64,000 nucleotides of DNA from Gemmatimonadota bacterium (GCA_022571515.1 JACZXQ010000002.1:179725-243724), one strand, 5' to 3'. Positions 7,851 to 16,755 are shown, counted from the first letter of the stretch. Notes: generated by a model from the letters alone, not told the origin. Made by a program: numbers and translations.

Positions 7851-9127
7851 TGCCCGAGGCCGGCCCAAGAATCGTAATCGTCGGCGGGGGCTTCGCGGGG
7901 CTCTACGCGGCGACGCATCTGGCTCGGTCCGAGTTGATTCACCGTGACGCCCGCATCACACTCGTCGATCGCAAGAACTACTTCACGTTCACGCCGCTTC
8001 TCGCCGAGGTCGCCGCGGGTACGCTGCTCCGGGAGCATGTGACCAACCCCTACCGGGTGCTGGCGCGTCGATACGGCTTCGATTTCGTGAGGGACGAGGT
8101 CTCCGGCTTGGATCTGAATGAGAAGACCGTGATCGGCCGGCAGGGGTCGTATCCGTTCGACTACCTGGTCCTGGCCGCCGGGGCCGCGCCCACGTACTTC
8201 GGCAACGCCGACATCGAGGAGAGGGCCTTCCCCTTCACCACGGTGGACGACGCAGTGGTGATTCGTAACCGGGTCATCGACTCGTTCGAGCGGGCATTAC
8301 ACGCCAAAACGGACGAGGAGCGCACTCTCGAGACCACGTTCGTGATCGCCGGCGCCGGCCCTGCGGGCGTAGAACTGGCCAGCGAAATCCGCCACCTGTC
8401 ACAGGGCCGCCTGCCGGAATATTTCCAGGGTGCGCCGCCTGCCAGGGTGGTGCTGGCCGATTCTGGCGACCGGATTCTGCGGGCCTGGGACGCCGAGTTG
8501 GCCGAGGCCGGACGGGATCGGCTGTGTTCGTACGGAGTGGATGTGAGGCTCAACACCCGCATCGTTGCCGCGAGCGAGGACAGCGTGACCCTCGACGGGC
8601 CCGAAGGCCGTGAGGACATCCCCACCAAGACGCTGGTGTGGACTGCCGGGACAACACCCGCGAGCTGGGTGGGCTCGCTAGGCCTTCCAACCGAGCGAGG
8701 CGCACTCGAGGTGAACGAGTTCCTGCAGGTGAAGGGTCACCCCCACATCTTCGCGGTGGGCGACGTGAGCCTGCTCACGGATGTTCGGGCAGAGATGCCA
8801 TTTCCGCGCGTAGCGCCGATCGCCATCAGTCAGGGGGTCCGGGCAGCGGGCAACATCGAGGGCCTCGTCTTCGGCCGTCCGCTCGAGGCCTATCACGCCC
8901 ACCACGCGGGCAACATCGTGTCGCTCGGTAGCGGGATGGCGCTGGTGGACATTCTGGGAATCCGGCTCACGGGCCGGCTGGCCTGGTGGATCTACCGGAC
9001 GGCCTACCTGCTCAAGCTCGTCGGCATGAAGAACAAGGTGCGCGTGTTGCTCGCCTTCGCCCTGAACCGTGTGTTCGATCCGGACATCGCGTCGCCCACC
9101 GGGCCGGCCGCCGACCCTCAGGCCTAG
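7850..9127 (+). CDS. ndh: Type II NADH:quinone oxidoreductase (NDH-2)
   Basis: Single-subunit flavoprotein that passes electrons from NADH to quinone without pumping protons. The 425-residue protein has two dinucleotide-binding motifs (IVGGGFAGLYAA near residue 10 for FAD; IAGAGPAGVELAS near 165 for NADH), the quinone-side FTPLLAEVAAGTL, the FAD-contact GHPHIFAVGDVS, and a C-terminal amphipathic/hydrophobic segment (AWWIYRTAYLLKLVGMKNK) typical of membrane-bound NDH-2. ATG 7850 overlaps the preceding stop. Homologous oxidoreductases (sulfide:quinone reductase) are less likely because the matching Cys residues are not evident. Confidence 0.9.
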   Translation: MPEAGPRIVIVGGGFAGLYAATHLARSELIHRDARITLVDRKNYFTFTPLLAEVAAGTLLREHVTNPYRVLARRYGFDFVRDEVSGLDLNEKTVIGRQGSYPFDYLVLAAGAAPTYFGNADIEERAFPFTTVDDAVVIRNRVIDSFERALHAKTDEERTLETTFVIAGAGPAGVELASEIRHLSQGRLPEYFQGAPPARVVLADSGDRILRAWDAELAEAGRDRLCSYGVDVRLNTRIVAASEDSVTLDGPEGREDIPTKTLVWTAGTTPASWVGSLGLPTERGALEVNEFLQVKGHPHIFAVGDVSLLTDVRAEMPFPRVAPIAISQGVRAAGNIEGLVFGRPLEAYHAHHAGNIVSLGSGMALVDILGIRLTGRLAWWIYRTAYLLKLVGMKNKVRVLLAFALNRVFDPDIASPTGPAADPQA

Positions 9128-9428
9128 GCCTCAGCCCGACTCGGGTCAAGCCAATTACCCACAGGGTCCAAATCCGTCATCCGCCGTATAGACCCATCCT
9201 TGGAACGTGGTAGATTCAAGGTGACGCACTTCGCGATGGAGGAGCCTCTTGGCTGCCGGGTCCGGTATGTCCCGCTGTCTGTCGCCCGCCTTTCTAGGTG
9301 TCGAGTTTCTCGATCACCATCACCGGCCGTGAATCAAAGACACGGGCGGTGCCCCTGATCCTCGATGGCTTCTCCATCTTCCCCAGCGAGATTCCGCGTC
9401 CCAACCCCAGAACACATGGAAGGTCGCC
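9128..9428 (+). other. Intergenic region upstream of the cytochrome c gene
   Basis: 301 bp without a convincing ORF. It holds one clear inverted repeat (9321-9351, listed separately) and a Shine-Dalgarno (GGAAGG) just before ATG 9429. I could not identify a convincing sigma-70 or sigma-54 promoter, and there is no T-tract terminator after the NDH-2 gene. Confidence 0.6.
9321..9351 (+). repeat. Inverted repeat upstream of the cytochrome c gene
   Basis: CACCGGCCGTG (9321-9331) pairs with CACGGGCGGTG (9341-9351) across a 9-nt A-rich loop, with one G/G mismatch in an 11-bp stem. No T run follows, so it is not an intrinsic terminator. It lies 78 bp before the cytochrome c start and could be an operator or a leader hairpin. 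Confidence 0.55.
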
Positions 9429-10181
9429 ATGCACGTGCGAGCTCTAACGATTCTCATTCCTGTAATCGCGCTTGGGTGTGCCGGAGAGCCGTCCGAATCG
9501 GGAGCGCCGCGCTCCGCTACCGATCAGGTCGTGATCGAATTTCAGGCCCCGGTGCTCCAACTCACCGAGATCCAGGAGAGCGGCAAACAGCTCTACGACG
9601 TCTTCTGTTGGACGTGCCACGGATCCACAGGGAGGGGTGATGGACCCCTCGCCACCGGCAAGACCATACTCGCCCCACCGAATTTCATGGAGGGCCGATA
9701 CCCTGGCATGTCCGCCACCGACTTCGAGGCGCGCTTTGACGAGGTCGACCCCGCACGGCGGTTGCCCGGGCATATGCGGTACGTGAGGTCGGTCATCCGG
9801 CCCGACAAGTTCCGTGAGGTGCTGTCCTACATCCCTGCACTCATCTACCCGTCGGGAATTCCGGGAAGTGCCCTCAGCGGCAGCGCCATCTATGCCACCA
9901 GGTGTCGGCTGTGTCATGGCCAGACCGGCAGGGGTGACGGAGAGGTCGGTGTAACCCTGGAGTCGGTTCGGCCGGCCGACTTCACCAGCGACACGTTGCT
10001 CGCCCAGCAGAACTGGGAAGGGCTGTTCATGAAGATCCGAGGTGGTGGCGAGGGCCCGCACACCGCGATGCCGCACTTCGGCCAACTTTTCAGCGAGGCC
10101 GAGTTGTGGGACCTGGTGGCGTACATCTCCATGTTCCATCCGGGCCTCTTTCCGACACTCGCCGACGTAACGAGCGGATGA
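9429..10181 (+). CDS. Dihaem cytochrome c lipoprotein
   Basis: 250 residues with lipobox IALGC (Cys17) and two c-type haem sites: CWTCH (60-64) and CRLCH (159-163), each followed by the G-GRGDG turn typical of class I cytochrome c domains. The two halves look like tandem domains. AMPHFGQLFSEAELWDLVAYI near the end supplies a likely axial Met and the C-terminal helix of the second domain. Anchored in the envelope, it may carry electrons to a terminal oxidase. Together with the cupredoxin and NDH-2 upstream it forms a respiratory neighbourhood, though it seems to be a separate transcript. Confidence 0.9.
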   Translation: MHVRALTILIPVIALGCAGEPSESGAPRSATDQVVIEFQAPVLQLTEIQESGKQLYDVFCWTCHGSTGRGDGPLATGKTILAPPNFMEGRYPGMSATDFEARFDEVDPARRLPGHMRYVRSVIRPDKFREVLSYIPALIYPSGIPGSALSGSAIYATRCRLCHGQTGRGDGEVGVTLESVRPADFTSDTLLAQQNWEGLFMKIRGGGEGPHTAMPHFGQLFSEAELWDLVAYISMFHPGLFPTLADVTSG

Positions 10182-10213
10182 GGAGATCCGGTTGCTATGC
10201 CGGTCTACAGAAA

Positions 10214-10264
10214 GCCGGGTCGGGACACTAAGTTGTGTGTAGTCCGGGAGGGGAATGACCCGGC
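10214..10264 (+). other. Two-tier hairpin immediately upstream of tRNA-Thr
   Basis: GCCGGGTC (10214-10221) pairs perfectly with GACCCGGC (10257-10264). Inside, GGGACAC (from 10222) can pair with GTGT and AGTCC with bulges. It ends 7 nt before the tRNA. It could be the 3' end of the cytochrome transcript, a processing signal or chance; no T run follows. Confidence 0.4.
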
Positions 10265-10270
10265 GATCCC

Positions 10271-10343
10271 GCTGGCGTAGCTCAACTGGAAGAGCAGCTG
10301 CCTTGTAAGCAGCAGGTTAACGGTTCGAGTCCGTTCGCCAGCT
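10271..10343 (+). tRNA. tRNA-Thr (anticodon TGT)
   Basis: A 73-nt cloverleaf: acceptor GCTGGCG (10271-10277) pairs with CGCCAGC (10336-10342), D-arm TAGCTCAACTGG, anticodon loop CTTGTAA between CTGC and GCAG, T-arm CGGTTCGAGTCCG. The discriminator base is T and CCA is not encoded. In E. coli the equivalent gene (thrU) heads the thrU-tyrU-glyT-thrT-tufB operon; here it stands alone, 6.3 kb upstream of the other three tRNAs. Confidence 0.95.
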
Positions 10344-10355
10344 TGAAGGAACACG

Positions 10356-10391
10356 AAGCGCCGCAAGGCTTTACGGCCCTGCGGCGCTTTT
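10356..10391 (+). terminator. Intrinsic terminator after tRNA-Thr
   Basis: AAGCGCCGCA (10356-10365) pairs with TGCGGCGCTT (10380-10389), a perfect 10-bp GC-rich stem with a 14-nt loop, followed by a short T run (10388-10391). It closes the monocistronic tRNA-Thr transcript. Confidence 0.8.
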
Positions 10392-10526
10392 CCCATTTTG
10401 GGACTGTGCTTAGCTATGCGCTGTACCCGCGGCCATCGGCGGTCCCTGTAGCTGGCGCATTCTAAGGAACCAAGGTGATGGTTTCAACGCCTCTGGAGCG
10501 GGGGGAAGACCGCCGCCGGCCCCAGG

Positions 10527-11714
10527 TCAGCCGGCCAGCCGGTTGAAACGCTTCAGGATCTCCCTCAGCCGCTCATGGGGCAGCGCCTCGGCGCGGTTTC
10601 CGTCCCTGCCCACCATGGTTTCCGCTGCTACCAACGCATTGATGATGGCCTCCTCCACCGCCTGTACGGTCGCCTCGAAAAGCGGACTGATCCGAGAGTT
10701 GCTCAACATCTCGATATCCGAGGTTGGGCGGGCGCCGGCCGATCCCGTGTTGGCCGTCGAGAACGCCACGAAAATGTCGCCCGAGCCGTTCCCGGAGGTG
10801 CCACCGGTGCGTGCCACGCCGAGCGACGCACGCCGCGCGATCCTCTTCAGCTGATGGGGAAGCAGCGGTGCATCGGTCGCCACGACGATGATGATGGATC
10901 CGCGCCCCCCCAACTCTTGGTCGGGGTCGGGCCGCAGCTCCCTTGACATCTCTCTACCCACCGGGACGCCGGCGATGGTGAGCTGGGACCTACCACCGAA
11001 GTTGGCCTGCACCAAGACGCCGACCGTATAACCGCCCGAGCCCAATCCGGTTCTGGAAGAGGTGCCGATGCCGCACTTGAACCCGAGGCAGGTCATGGCC
11101 GTCCCCCCGCCGACGTTTCCCTCTGTGACGGGCCCTGAGCGAGCGTTGTCGAGCGCGGAAAAGAGGTGCTCGGCTTTGACGTGGAACCCGTTGATGTCGT
11201 TCAGGAATCCGTCGTAGGTCTCAGCCACGACGGGCAAGGACCAGGGCTGGAAGGCGGCCTCTCGCTCGACCTGCCAGGCGATGATGGCGTCACGCACGAT
11301 ACCCACGCTGTGGGTGTTGGTGATGGCGATCGGTCCCTCCAAGAAACCGGACTCCTCGACCCACGTGGTGCCCGTCATCTCCCCGTTGCCGTTGAGCGCG
11401 AACCACCCGCCAAAGACCGGGTCGGCCGGATCGTCGCCACGAGGAAGGATCGCCGTCACGCCCGTACGCACCGGTCCTTCACCTATTCTGAGCGGCCCCT
11501 CACCCGCGATCAGGGTCGTATGACCGACCATCACCCCGGCTACGTCGGTGATGGCGTTGAATGGACCGGGTGTACCCTCGAACGGAATTCCGAGGTCTCT
11601 GGCCCTCGGCTTGTCTTGGGCGAAGGCGCTCTGGGCGGTCAGCAGGAGCATCAGCCAGAGCCAGCCTGCGCGATGGGGACGAAGTCGTATGGGACTCGGC
11701 ATGTGCGTGGTCAT
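10527..11714 (-). CDS. P1-family (DmpA-type) aminopeptidase, exported
   Basis: Self-processing N-terminal-nucleophile peptidase related to L-aminopeptidase D-Ala-esterase/amidase DmpA. It begins with a signal peptide (WLWLMLLLTAQSAFAQ). Family motifs follow: DVAGVMVGHTTL, THSVGIVRDAI, GNVGGGTAMTCLGFKCGIGT, GGYTVGVLVQANFG, and GRGSIIIVVATDAPL, where autocleavage is expected between Gly272 and the nucleophile Ser273. The C-terminal RTGGTSGNGSGDIFVAFSTAN is also conserved. At 395 residues it is the usual size plus the signal. It is transcribed on the minus strand after the membrane spermidine-synthase-like gene. Confidence 0.92.
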   Translation of the reverse strand: MTTHMPSPIRLRPHRAGWLWLMLLLTAQSAFAQDKPRARDLGIPFEGTPGPFNAITDVAGVMVGHTTLIAGEGPLRIGEGPVRTGVTAILPRGDDPADPVFGGWFALNGNGEMTGTTWVEESGFLEGPIAITNTHSVGIVRDAIIAWQVEREAAFQPWSLPVVAETYDGFLNDINGFHVKAEHLFSALDNARSGPVTEGNVGGGTAMTCLGFKCGIGTSSRTGLGSGGYTVGVLVQANFGGRSQLTIAGVPVGREMSRELRPDPDQELGGRGSIIIVVATDAPLLPHQLKRIARRASLGVARTGGTSGNGSGDIFVAFSTANTGSAGARPTSDIEMLSNSRISPLFEATVQAVEEAIINALVAAETMVGRDGNRAEALPHERLREILKRFNRLAG

Positions 11715-11772
11715 GGGCAGAACCTATGGCATCCAATCGTCAGATGGGCAAGCCGTCCCGTAGGTCTACTCC

Positions 11773-14220
11773 CTACTCGAACCCCAGCGAACGCCGCAGC
11801 CTTCCGACCCGCTCGGGCGATCCCACGAACAGATCCTCCGGAAACTCCCGGTACCGCCGCAGTTCATGGTAGATGCTGGCCTCCTCGTAGCGGTTCAGGC
11901 GCAGCCCGGCCAGGTACATGAGCCGCAGGTTCCGATCCCGATTGATCTGGCTGTCCTCCAGCCAAGGAGCGAGGTCTCTCGCCCTCCCGGCGTACGTTGC
12001 GAGCAGCGCGTTGGCCGACCCGATCCCGACCTCGGCGAGCGACAGCGCCACGAAGCCGTGCGCCGGATCGTTGAACCGATCCGTGAATGCGTCCACGTCG
12101 ATACGGCCGCCGTCACCCGTTGCCGCCAGGAGGATGTCGTAGCCCTCCCCGTCCACGGTGTTGGCCCAGACGGTCCCCTCCGGGAAGACTCTGAAGAAGG
12201 TGGCCAGCTCGCTCTTCACCACGTCGGACGTGCTCTCGTAGAGCGGCACCCACTGCGTGATCACGCCCCCGGGGTTGAGGTGTTTCCGCGCCAGCTCGAA
12301 GTACTCCTGTGTGTAGAGTGCCGCCGCTCCCTTCATCCATGGGTGGATGGGATCCGCCGTGATGAGATCGAACGTCTCATCCGTGGTGAGCAAGAAGTGG
12401 CGGGCGTCGTCGTGCACGACCTCCACGCGGGGGTCGTTGAGCACGTCGTGGTTGGCGGAAGAGAAGTACTTCGACGCTACCTCGGTGATGAGCGGCTCGA
12501 TCTCGGCGATGACGATGCGTTCGATGCCGGGGTACGTGACGAACGTGCCCGCGGTCACGCCGGCCCCGAAGCCGACCACCAGCACACTGCGAGGCTCGTT
12601 CGGCGCCAGAAGCGCGGTCATGTGGCCCAGCATCCGCTGCAGGCGCATGTCCCGCGGCTCGGTCGACGCCACGATCTTTCCGCCCACGTGAATATTGCGG
12701 TCGCCGTTGTCCAACTCGGTCACGGCGATCGACGAGCTCATGCCTTCGCCCAAGTACAGCGTGGTCGGTGGCTGGTAGGTGGCGGCGTAACGCCCGTACG
12801 CCACCAGCACCGGTGGCACTGCGGGAACGCTCCACATCAGGATCATGGTACCGGCCAGGCCCAAGCCCGCGAGGGTGAGACGGGCGCTCCTGCAGGGGCG
12901 TGCCGACGCACCACCGCGAACGATCCAGGGCCACAGCAACATGGCTGTCGCCGCCAAGGCACAAAGCATCAGGACGCGCTGGGCGTTCTGTGTGCCGATC
13001 CATGGGATGAGGATGAGCCCGAACCCGAGGGCGCCCAGGATCGCGCCGACGGTATTCGCCGCGTAGACGCTTCCCATCAGGCGGCCGGGATCCTGGCCGC
13101 GCTCAGCCGCCGCGGCCACGGCGAGCGGGAAGCTCGCGCCCCAGAACAGCGGCGCCGGCACCATCGCCCAAACCGCCCGCACGAGGTCGATCTGGAACGT
13201 GAACCAGGCGCTGGTGGTGATGGACGGGTCGATCGGCCAGTAGGGTAGGGCAGCCAGGATGACATACGCCGACCACGCGAGTGACACGATCACCAACGCC
13301 TGGCACACGCCGAGCGCGCGGCGGGGATCGTTCACCGTCCGCGCAAGGTACGAGCCGGCTGCGCTCCCCACCCCCAGCGCCGCCAGGAAGACGGCCAGGA
13401 TGATCGAGAACGTGTAGGTCGTTGCCCCGAGGACCAGCGAGAGCAGGCGCGTCCAGATCACCTCGGCACCCAGCGCCGTCAGCCCCGAGAGCGCGATGGC
13501 CCCGTAGATCACCCGGCTGCGCCTGGCAAAGACGGGCGCCGCTTTCGCTCGCTCATCCACTCGGGGCTCGTGGTCCGAGACCTTGGACATGCGGTATGCG
13601 ATGGCGGCCACGGCGAAGTTGATCGACGCGGCCACTGCGGTCGCGGTGGGGATATCGTAGACGCGCAGGAGATAGAAGCCGGCGAGCAGGCTGCCGATGA
13701 CCGCGCCCGCGATGTTTCCGCCGTAGAAGAATCCCATCCAGGAGACGCCCTTGGGCGTTGTCTCCACGTAGCGGGCGATCGCCGGGAGGGTCGCTCCCAT
13801 GAGAACGGTCGGTGGAAGCAGCACGAGGCCCGTGAGCAAGGATCGAGCGATGATGCTCGGTAGGCCCGGTGATACGAAGCTGGCGTAGCCGGTGCCGACC
13901 AAGGGAATCACCCAAAGCAGGCCGAGGCCGATCACGCCGATCACGGCTTCGATCACGGCATACACGAGCAGGGGATGGCGGTCGATCGGGACATAGCGGG
14001 GCAGGGCCAGGCTGCCCAGGAACATGCCTCCCATGAAGGTCCCGAGAAGCACCCCGAGCGAGATTCCCGAGGCGCCCACGACGAACTGGAGCATCTGGAA
14101 CCAGACGACCTCGTAGATCAGTGCCGCACAGCCGCTTCCCACGAACAGGAGCAGCAGGCCGGGCAGGAATCGTCCCGGCATGGCGCCGTGGGGTTGTACC
14201 GTTTTGTCTGGTCTCGCCAT
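11773..14220 (-). CDS. Multi-pass membrane protein fused to a spermidine-synthase-like domain
   Basis: About 815 residues. The first 500 or so contain many membrane helices arranged like an MFS-type carrier (FLPGLLLLFVGSGCAALIYE at the start; a second bundle from AIALSGLTALGAEVIWTRLL). The C-terminal part is a SpeE-like Rossmann domain: VLVVGFGAGVTAGTF, IVIAEIEPLITEVA, VEVVHDDARHFLL, FDLITADPIHPW. Such fusions are known as membrane spermidine-synthase-like proteins; substrate and reaction are not established. The start MARPDK at 14220 is chosen over upstream in-frame codons because the family begins just before the first helix. It diverges from the M3 peptidase gene. Confidence 0.82.
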   Translation of the reverse strand: MARPDKTVQPHGAMPGRFLPGLLLLFVGSGCAALIYEVVWFQMLQFVVGASGISLGVLLGTFMGGMFLGSLALPRYVPIDRHPLLVYAVIEAVIGVIGLGLLWVIPLVGTGYASFVSPGLPSIIARSLLTGLVLLPPTVLMGATLPAIARYVETTPKGVSWMGFFYGGNIAGAVIGSLLAGFYLLRVYDIPTATAVAASINFAVAAIAYRMSKVSDHEPRVDERAKAAPVFARRSRVIYGAIALSGLTALGAEVIWTRLLSLVLGATTYTFSIILAVFLAALGVGSAAGSYLARTVNDPRRALGVCQALVIVSLAWSAYVILAALPYWPIDPSITTSAWFTFQIDLVRAVWAMVPAPLFWGASFPLAVAAAAERGQDPGRLMGSVYAANTVGAILGALGFGLILIPWIGTQNAQRVLMLCALAATAMLLWPWIVRGGASARPCRSARLTLAGLGLAGTMILMWSVPAVPPVLVAYGRYAATYQPPTTLYLGEGMSSSIAVTELDNGDRNIHVGGKIVASTEPRDMRLQRMLGHMTALLAPNEPRSVLVVGFGAGVTAGTFVTYPGIERIVIAEIEPLITEVASKYFSSANHDVLNDPRVEVVHDDARHFLLTTDETFDLITADPIHPWMKGAAALYTQEYFELARKHLNPGGVITQWVPLYESTSDVVKSELATFFRVFPEGTVWANTVDGEGYDILLAATGDGGRIDVDAFTDRFNDPAHGFVALSLAEVGIGSANALLATYAGRARDLAPWLEDSQINRDRNLRLMYLAGLRLNRYEEASIYHELRRYREFPEDLFVGSPERVGRLRRSLGFE

Positions 14221-14417
14221 TGCGCTCAACCGGGTTGATGACTGATCAGGCGGCGCCGAGTCGGAAACCGGCCGCCATAGCTGCAAAAAACGTGAGTTGG
14301 CTGAAGGCCTTGCCCACCCCAGGCGAACACCACAGGTTGTGCGGGCCCTCTGCTTCCCCCGAAGCACGCTGGTGTCCCGCCGTATTGGCGTTCACGGGCT
14401 CGGTATGGAAGCGATCC

Positions 14418-16466
14418 ATGAGTGAACAGGCGAACCCCATCTTGGAGTATGGGTTTCGGATCCCCTTCGACCGGATCCGGCCCGAGCACGTGCGGCCCGG
14501 CGTGCGCGGGGTGCTCTCCAATGCGGATGAGGCGATCACGGCGCTCATCACCGACTCCGCCCCTCCCACGTACGAGAACACCGTCGAGCGGCTCGACTCC
14601 ATTACCGAGAGAGTAAAGGAGCGGATGACGGTAGTCACGCATCTTCTCTCGGTCGCCGAGTCGCCCGCCATGCGCGCGGCCTACAACGAGGTCCTCCCCG
14701 AGATCACGGATTTTTGGACCCGCCTCCCGCTGAACGAGGGTCTGTGGTCCCATCTGAAGTCTTTCGCCGGGAGTGAAGAGGGCGGGGCTCTGCAGGGTAT
14801 CCGGCGTCGGCATCTCGATACCTTGGTCCGCGAGTTCCGGAGGGCGGGGGCCGATCTTGAAGGGAAGGACCGCGATCGGCTCAAAAAGATCAACATCGAG
14901 ATCTCACAACTGCAACAGCGATTCTCCGAAAACGTGTTGGACGCCACCAACTCTTACCAGCTCGTCGTGAAGGATGCCGGCCGCCTCGACGGCGTGCCCC
15001 CGGCCGACAAGGATGAGGCGCGCCGGAAGGCTGAGGCCGCGGGCGAGGAAGGCTGGCTCCTCACGCTCGACTACCCGTCGTTCGAACCGGTCCTGAAGTG
15101 CGCGACGGACCGGACGTTACGCGAGGAGTTGTACCTGGCGTTCGTCATGCGATGCCGGGACGGCGAGTTCGAAAACGTCACCACCATTCAGCGCCTGCTC
15201 GAGTTGCGTCGGGAGGTGGCCGACTTGCTGGGGTATGAGCACTTTCCCGACTACCGGCTCGAAGAAGCCATGGCCAAGACGGGTGCGGCGGCGATCGAGT
15301 TCACGGAGCAACTCACCGAACGCACTCGCCCGTATTGGAAGAGGGACGTCCGGGCGCTCGAGGCTCACGCGGCCACGCTGCGAATCGAGCATCTCGAGCC
15401 GTGGGATGTGGCGTTCGTGACCGAGCACCTCCGGCGTGTCCGATATGACATCGACGACGAGGTGATCCGCCCGTACTTCCCGTTGGACAAGGTCCTCTCC
15501 GGTCTTTTCGAGATCGTCCACCGCGTGTTCGGCCTCCAGGTGCGGGAGCGCGAGGTGTCCGAGGTTTGGCACGAGGACGTGCGCTACTACGATCTTCTGG
15601 ACCAGGACGGAACGCATCTGGGATCGTTCTACGCCGACTGGCATCCCAGACCGGAAAAGCGGCAAGGCGCCTGGATGAGCGACATAATCACGGGCCGCGC
15701 TGCCGCGGACGGGTCGATGTCACCGCATCTGGGCGTGATCGCGGGCAACCTCACTCCGGCAAAGGGTGATATTCCGCCGCTGCTCACCCACCGCGAGGTC
15801 CAGACGATCTTCCACGAGTTCGGCCACCTGCTCCACCACCTCACGACCACGGTCACCGTGGCGCCACGCGCCGGCATCAACGTGGCATGGGACTTCGTCG
15901 AGCTTCCATCCCAGCTCATGGAGAACTGGACCTGGGAGAGAGAAGCTCTGGCCCTGATCTCTGGGCATTACGAGACGGGGGAGCCGCTGCCCGACGCTCT
16001 TTATGAGCGAATCGTCGAGGCGCGTAGGTTCATGGGTGGCTGGGCGCAGATGCGGCAGCTCTCGTTCGGGTATTCCGATCTGATGCTGCATCTGGAGTAC
16101 TCGAGTGAGAAGGACGGCGACGTGCTCCCGTACGTGGAGCGCTTGCTGGACCGGTACTCGGTCCGGCCGGGCTTTTCGCGCTACCACAATACGGCGTCGT
16201 TCACGCATCTCTTTGCCGGGGGGTATGCGTCCGCCTACTACTCCTACCTCTGGTCGGAGGTGTTGGAGGCGGATGCCTTCTCACGCTTCAAGGATGAGGG
16301 GATCTTCAGTCAATCCGTGGGTCGGGAATACGTCGATAGGATTCTCAGCCGCGGAGACTCCGCGGAGCCGGAAGACCTTTTTCGCGACTTCCTGGGCCGG
16401 GACCCGGACCCGCAGGCCTTGCTCGATCGGAACCTCGGGACCTTCTCCGAAGAGGTGGGTGGCTAG
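14418..16466 (+). CDS. M3 family metallopeptidase (oligopeptidase A-like)
   Basis: Cytoplasmic zinc oligopeptidase that degrades short peptides. The 682-residue product has the zinc motif HEFGHLLHH (about 466-474), a downstream helix around NWTWEREALALISGHYETGE that carries the third ligand Glu, and the substrate-binding FSRYHNTASFTHLFAGGYAS with its Tyr/His/Gly-rich loop. Gene length matches oligopeptidase A/PrlC. The start ATG 14418 opens MSEQANPILEYGF. The 197-bp gap to the divergent membrane gene has no obvious structure. Confidence 0.93.
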   Translation: MSEQANPILEYGFRIPFDRIRPEHVRPGVRGVLSNADEAITALITDSAPPTYENTVERLDSITERVKERMTVVTHLLSVAESPAMRAAYNEVLPEITDFWTRLPLNEGLWSHLKSFAGSEEGGALQGIRRRHLDTLVREFRRAGADLEGKDRDRLKKINIEISQLQQRFSENVLDATNSYQLVVKDAGRLDGVPPADKDEARRKAEAAGEEGWLLTLDYPSFEPVLKCATDRTLREELYLAFVMRCRDGEFENVTTIQRLLELRREVADLLGYEHFPDYRLEEAMAKTGAAAIEFTEQLTERTRPYWKRDVRALEAHAATLRIEHLEPWDVAFVTEHLRRVRYDIDDEVIRPYFPLDKVLSGLFEIVHRVFGLQVREREVSEVWHEDVRYYDLLDQDGTHLGSFYADWHPRPEKRQGAWMSDIITGRAAADGSMSPHLGVIAGNLTPAKGDIPPLLTHREVQTIFHEFGHLLHHLTTTVTVAPRAGINVAWDFVELPSQLMENWTWEREALALISGHYETGEPLPDALYERIVEARRFMGGWAQMRQLSFGYSDLMLHLEYSSEKDGDVLPYVERLLDRYSVRPGFSRYHNTASFTHLFAGGYASAYYSYLWSEVLEADAFSRFKDEGIFSQSVGREYVDRILSRGDSAEPEDLFRDFLGRDPDPQALLDRNLGTFSEEVGG

Positions 16467-16630
16467 TCCGGTTCGGGACTCGAGAGAAACCGTGTATTCT
16501 GAGGGGTTGAAACACGTTTCCTTACTCGTTAGTTTACCAAGCTCACCCGGAACTGGCCGCCTCGTAAAGGCGGCTTGCTCAGTTTGGACGGGCGAGTGGG
16601 GGCGGTTCGAGCGACCCGAGGAGTACCTTG
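16467..16630 (+). other. Leader region of the tRNA-tuf operon
   Basis: Non-coding. After the candidate promoter (16507-16535) lies a hairpin: AACTG pairs with CAGTT outside and GCCGCC with GGCGGC inside, around 16552-16585, with a bulge on the 3' side. No T run follows. It may be a leader structure or processing site before tRNA-Tyr. Confidence 0.4.
16507..16535 (+). promoter_or_regulatory. Candidate sigma-70 promoter of the tRNA-tuf operon
   Basis: TTGAAA (16507-16512), a 17-nt spacer and TAGTTT (16530-16535) fit a housekeeping promoter; the -35 matches 5/6 and the -10 keeps the key T1, A2 and T6. The surrounding 30 bp is notably AT-richer than the flanks. It lies about 95 bp before tRNA-Tyr. 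Confidence 0.5.
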
Positions 16631-16712
16631 GGTGGGGTACCGAAGCGGTCAAACGGGGCAGACTGTAAATCTGCTGGCTTAGCCTTCGTAGGTTCGAATC
16701 CTACCCCCACCA
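16631..16712 (+). tRNA. tRNA-Tyr (anticodon GTA)
   Basis: An 82-nt type II tRNA: acceptor GGTGGGG (16631-16637) with CCCCACC (16705-16711), anticodon stem AGA/TCT around loop CTGTAAA, a long variable arm (GCTGGCTTAGCC), T-arm GTAGGTTCGAATCCTAC, discriminator A. First of three tRNAs leading into tuf. Confidence 0.95.
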
Positions 16713-16755
16713 CTAGGACCCTGACGCTAACGGATCAGCGCTTGGGTCTTTTCGT

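Noticed and set aside
9170..9225. Sigma-54-like or sigma-70 promoter around TTGGAACGTGGTAGATT
   Set aside because: Spacing is too short for -35/-10 and the GG-N10-GC core of sigma-54 sites is not met.
11866..13248. 460-codon + strand frame opposite the spermidine-synthase-like gene
   Set aside because: No domain visible, while the minus strand frame encodes clear membrane helices and a Rossmann domain.
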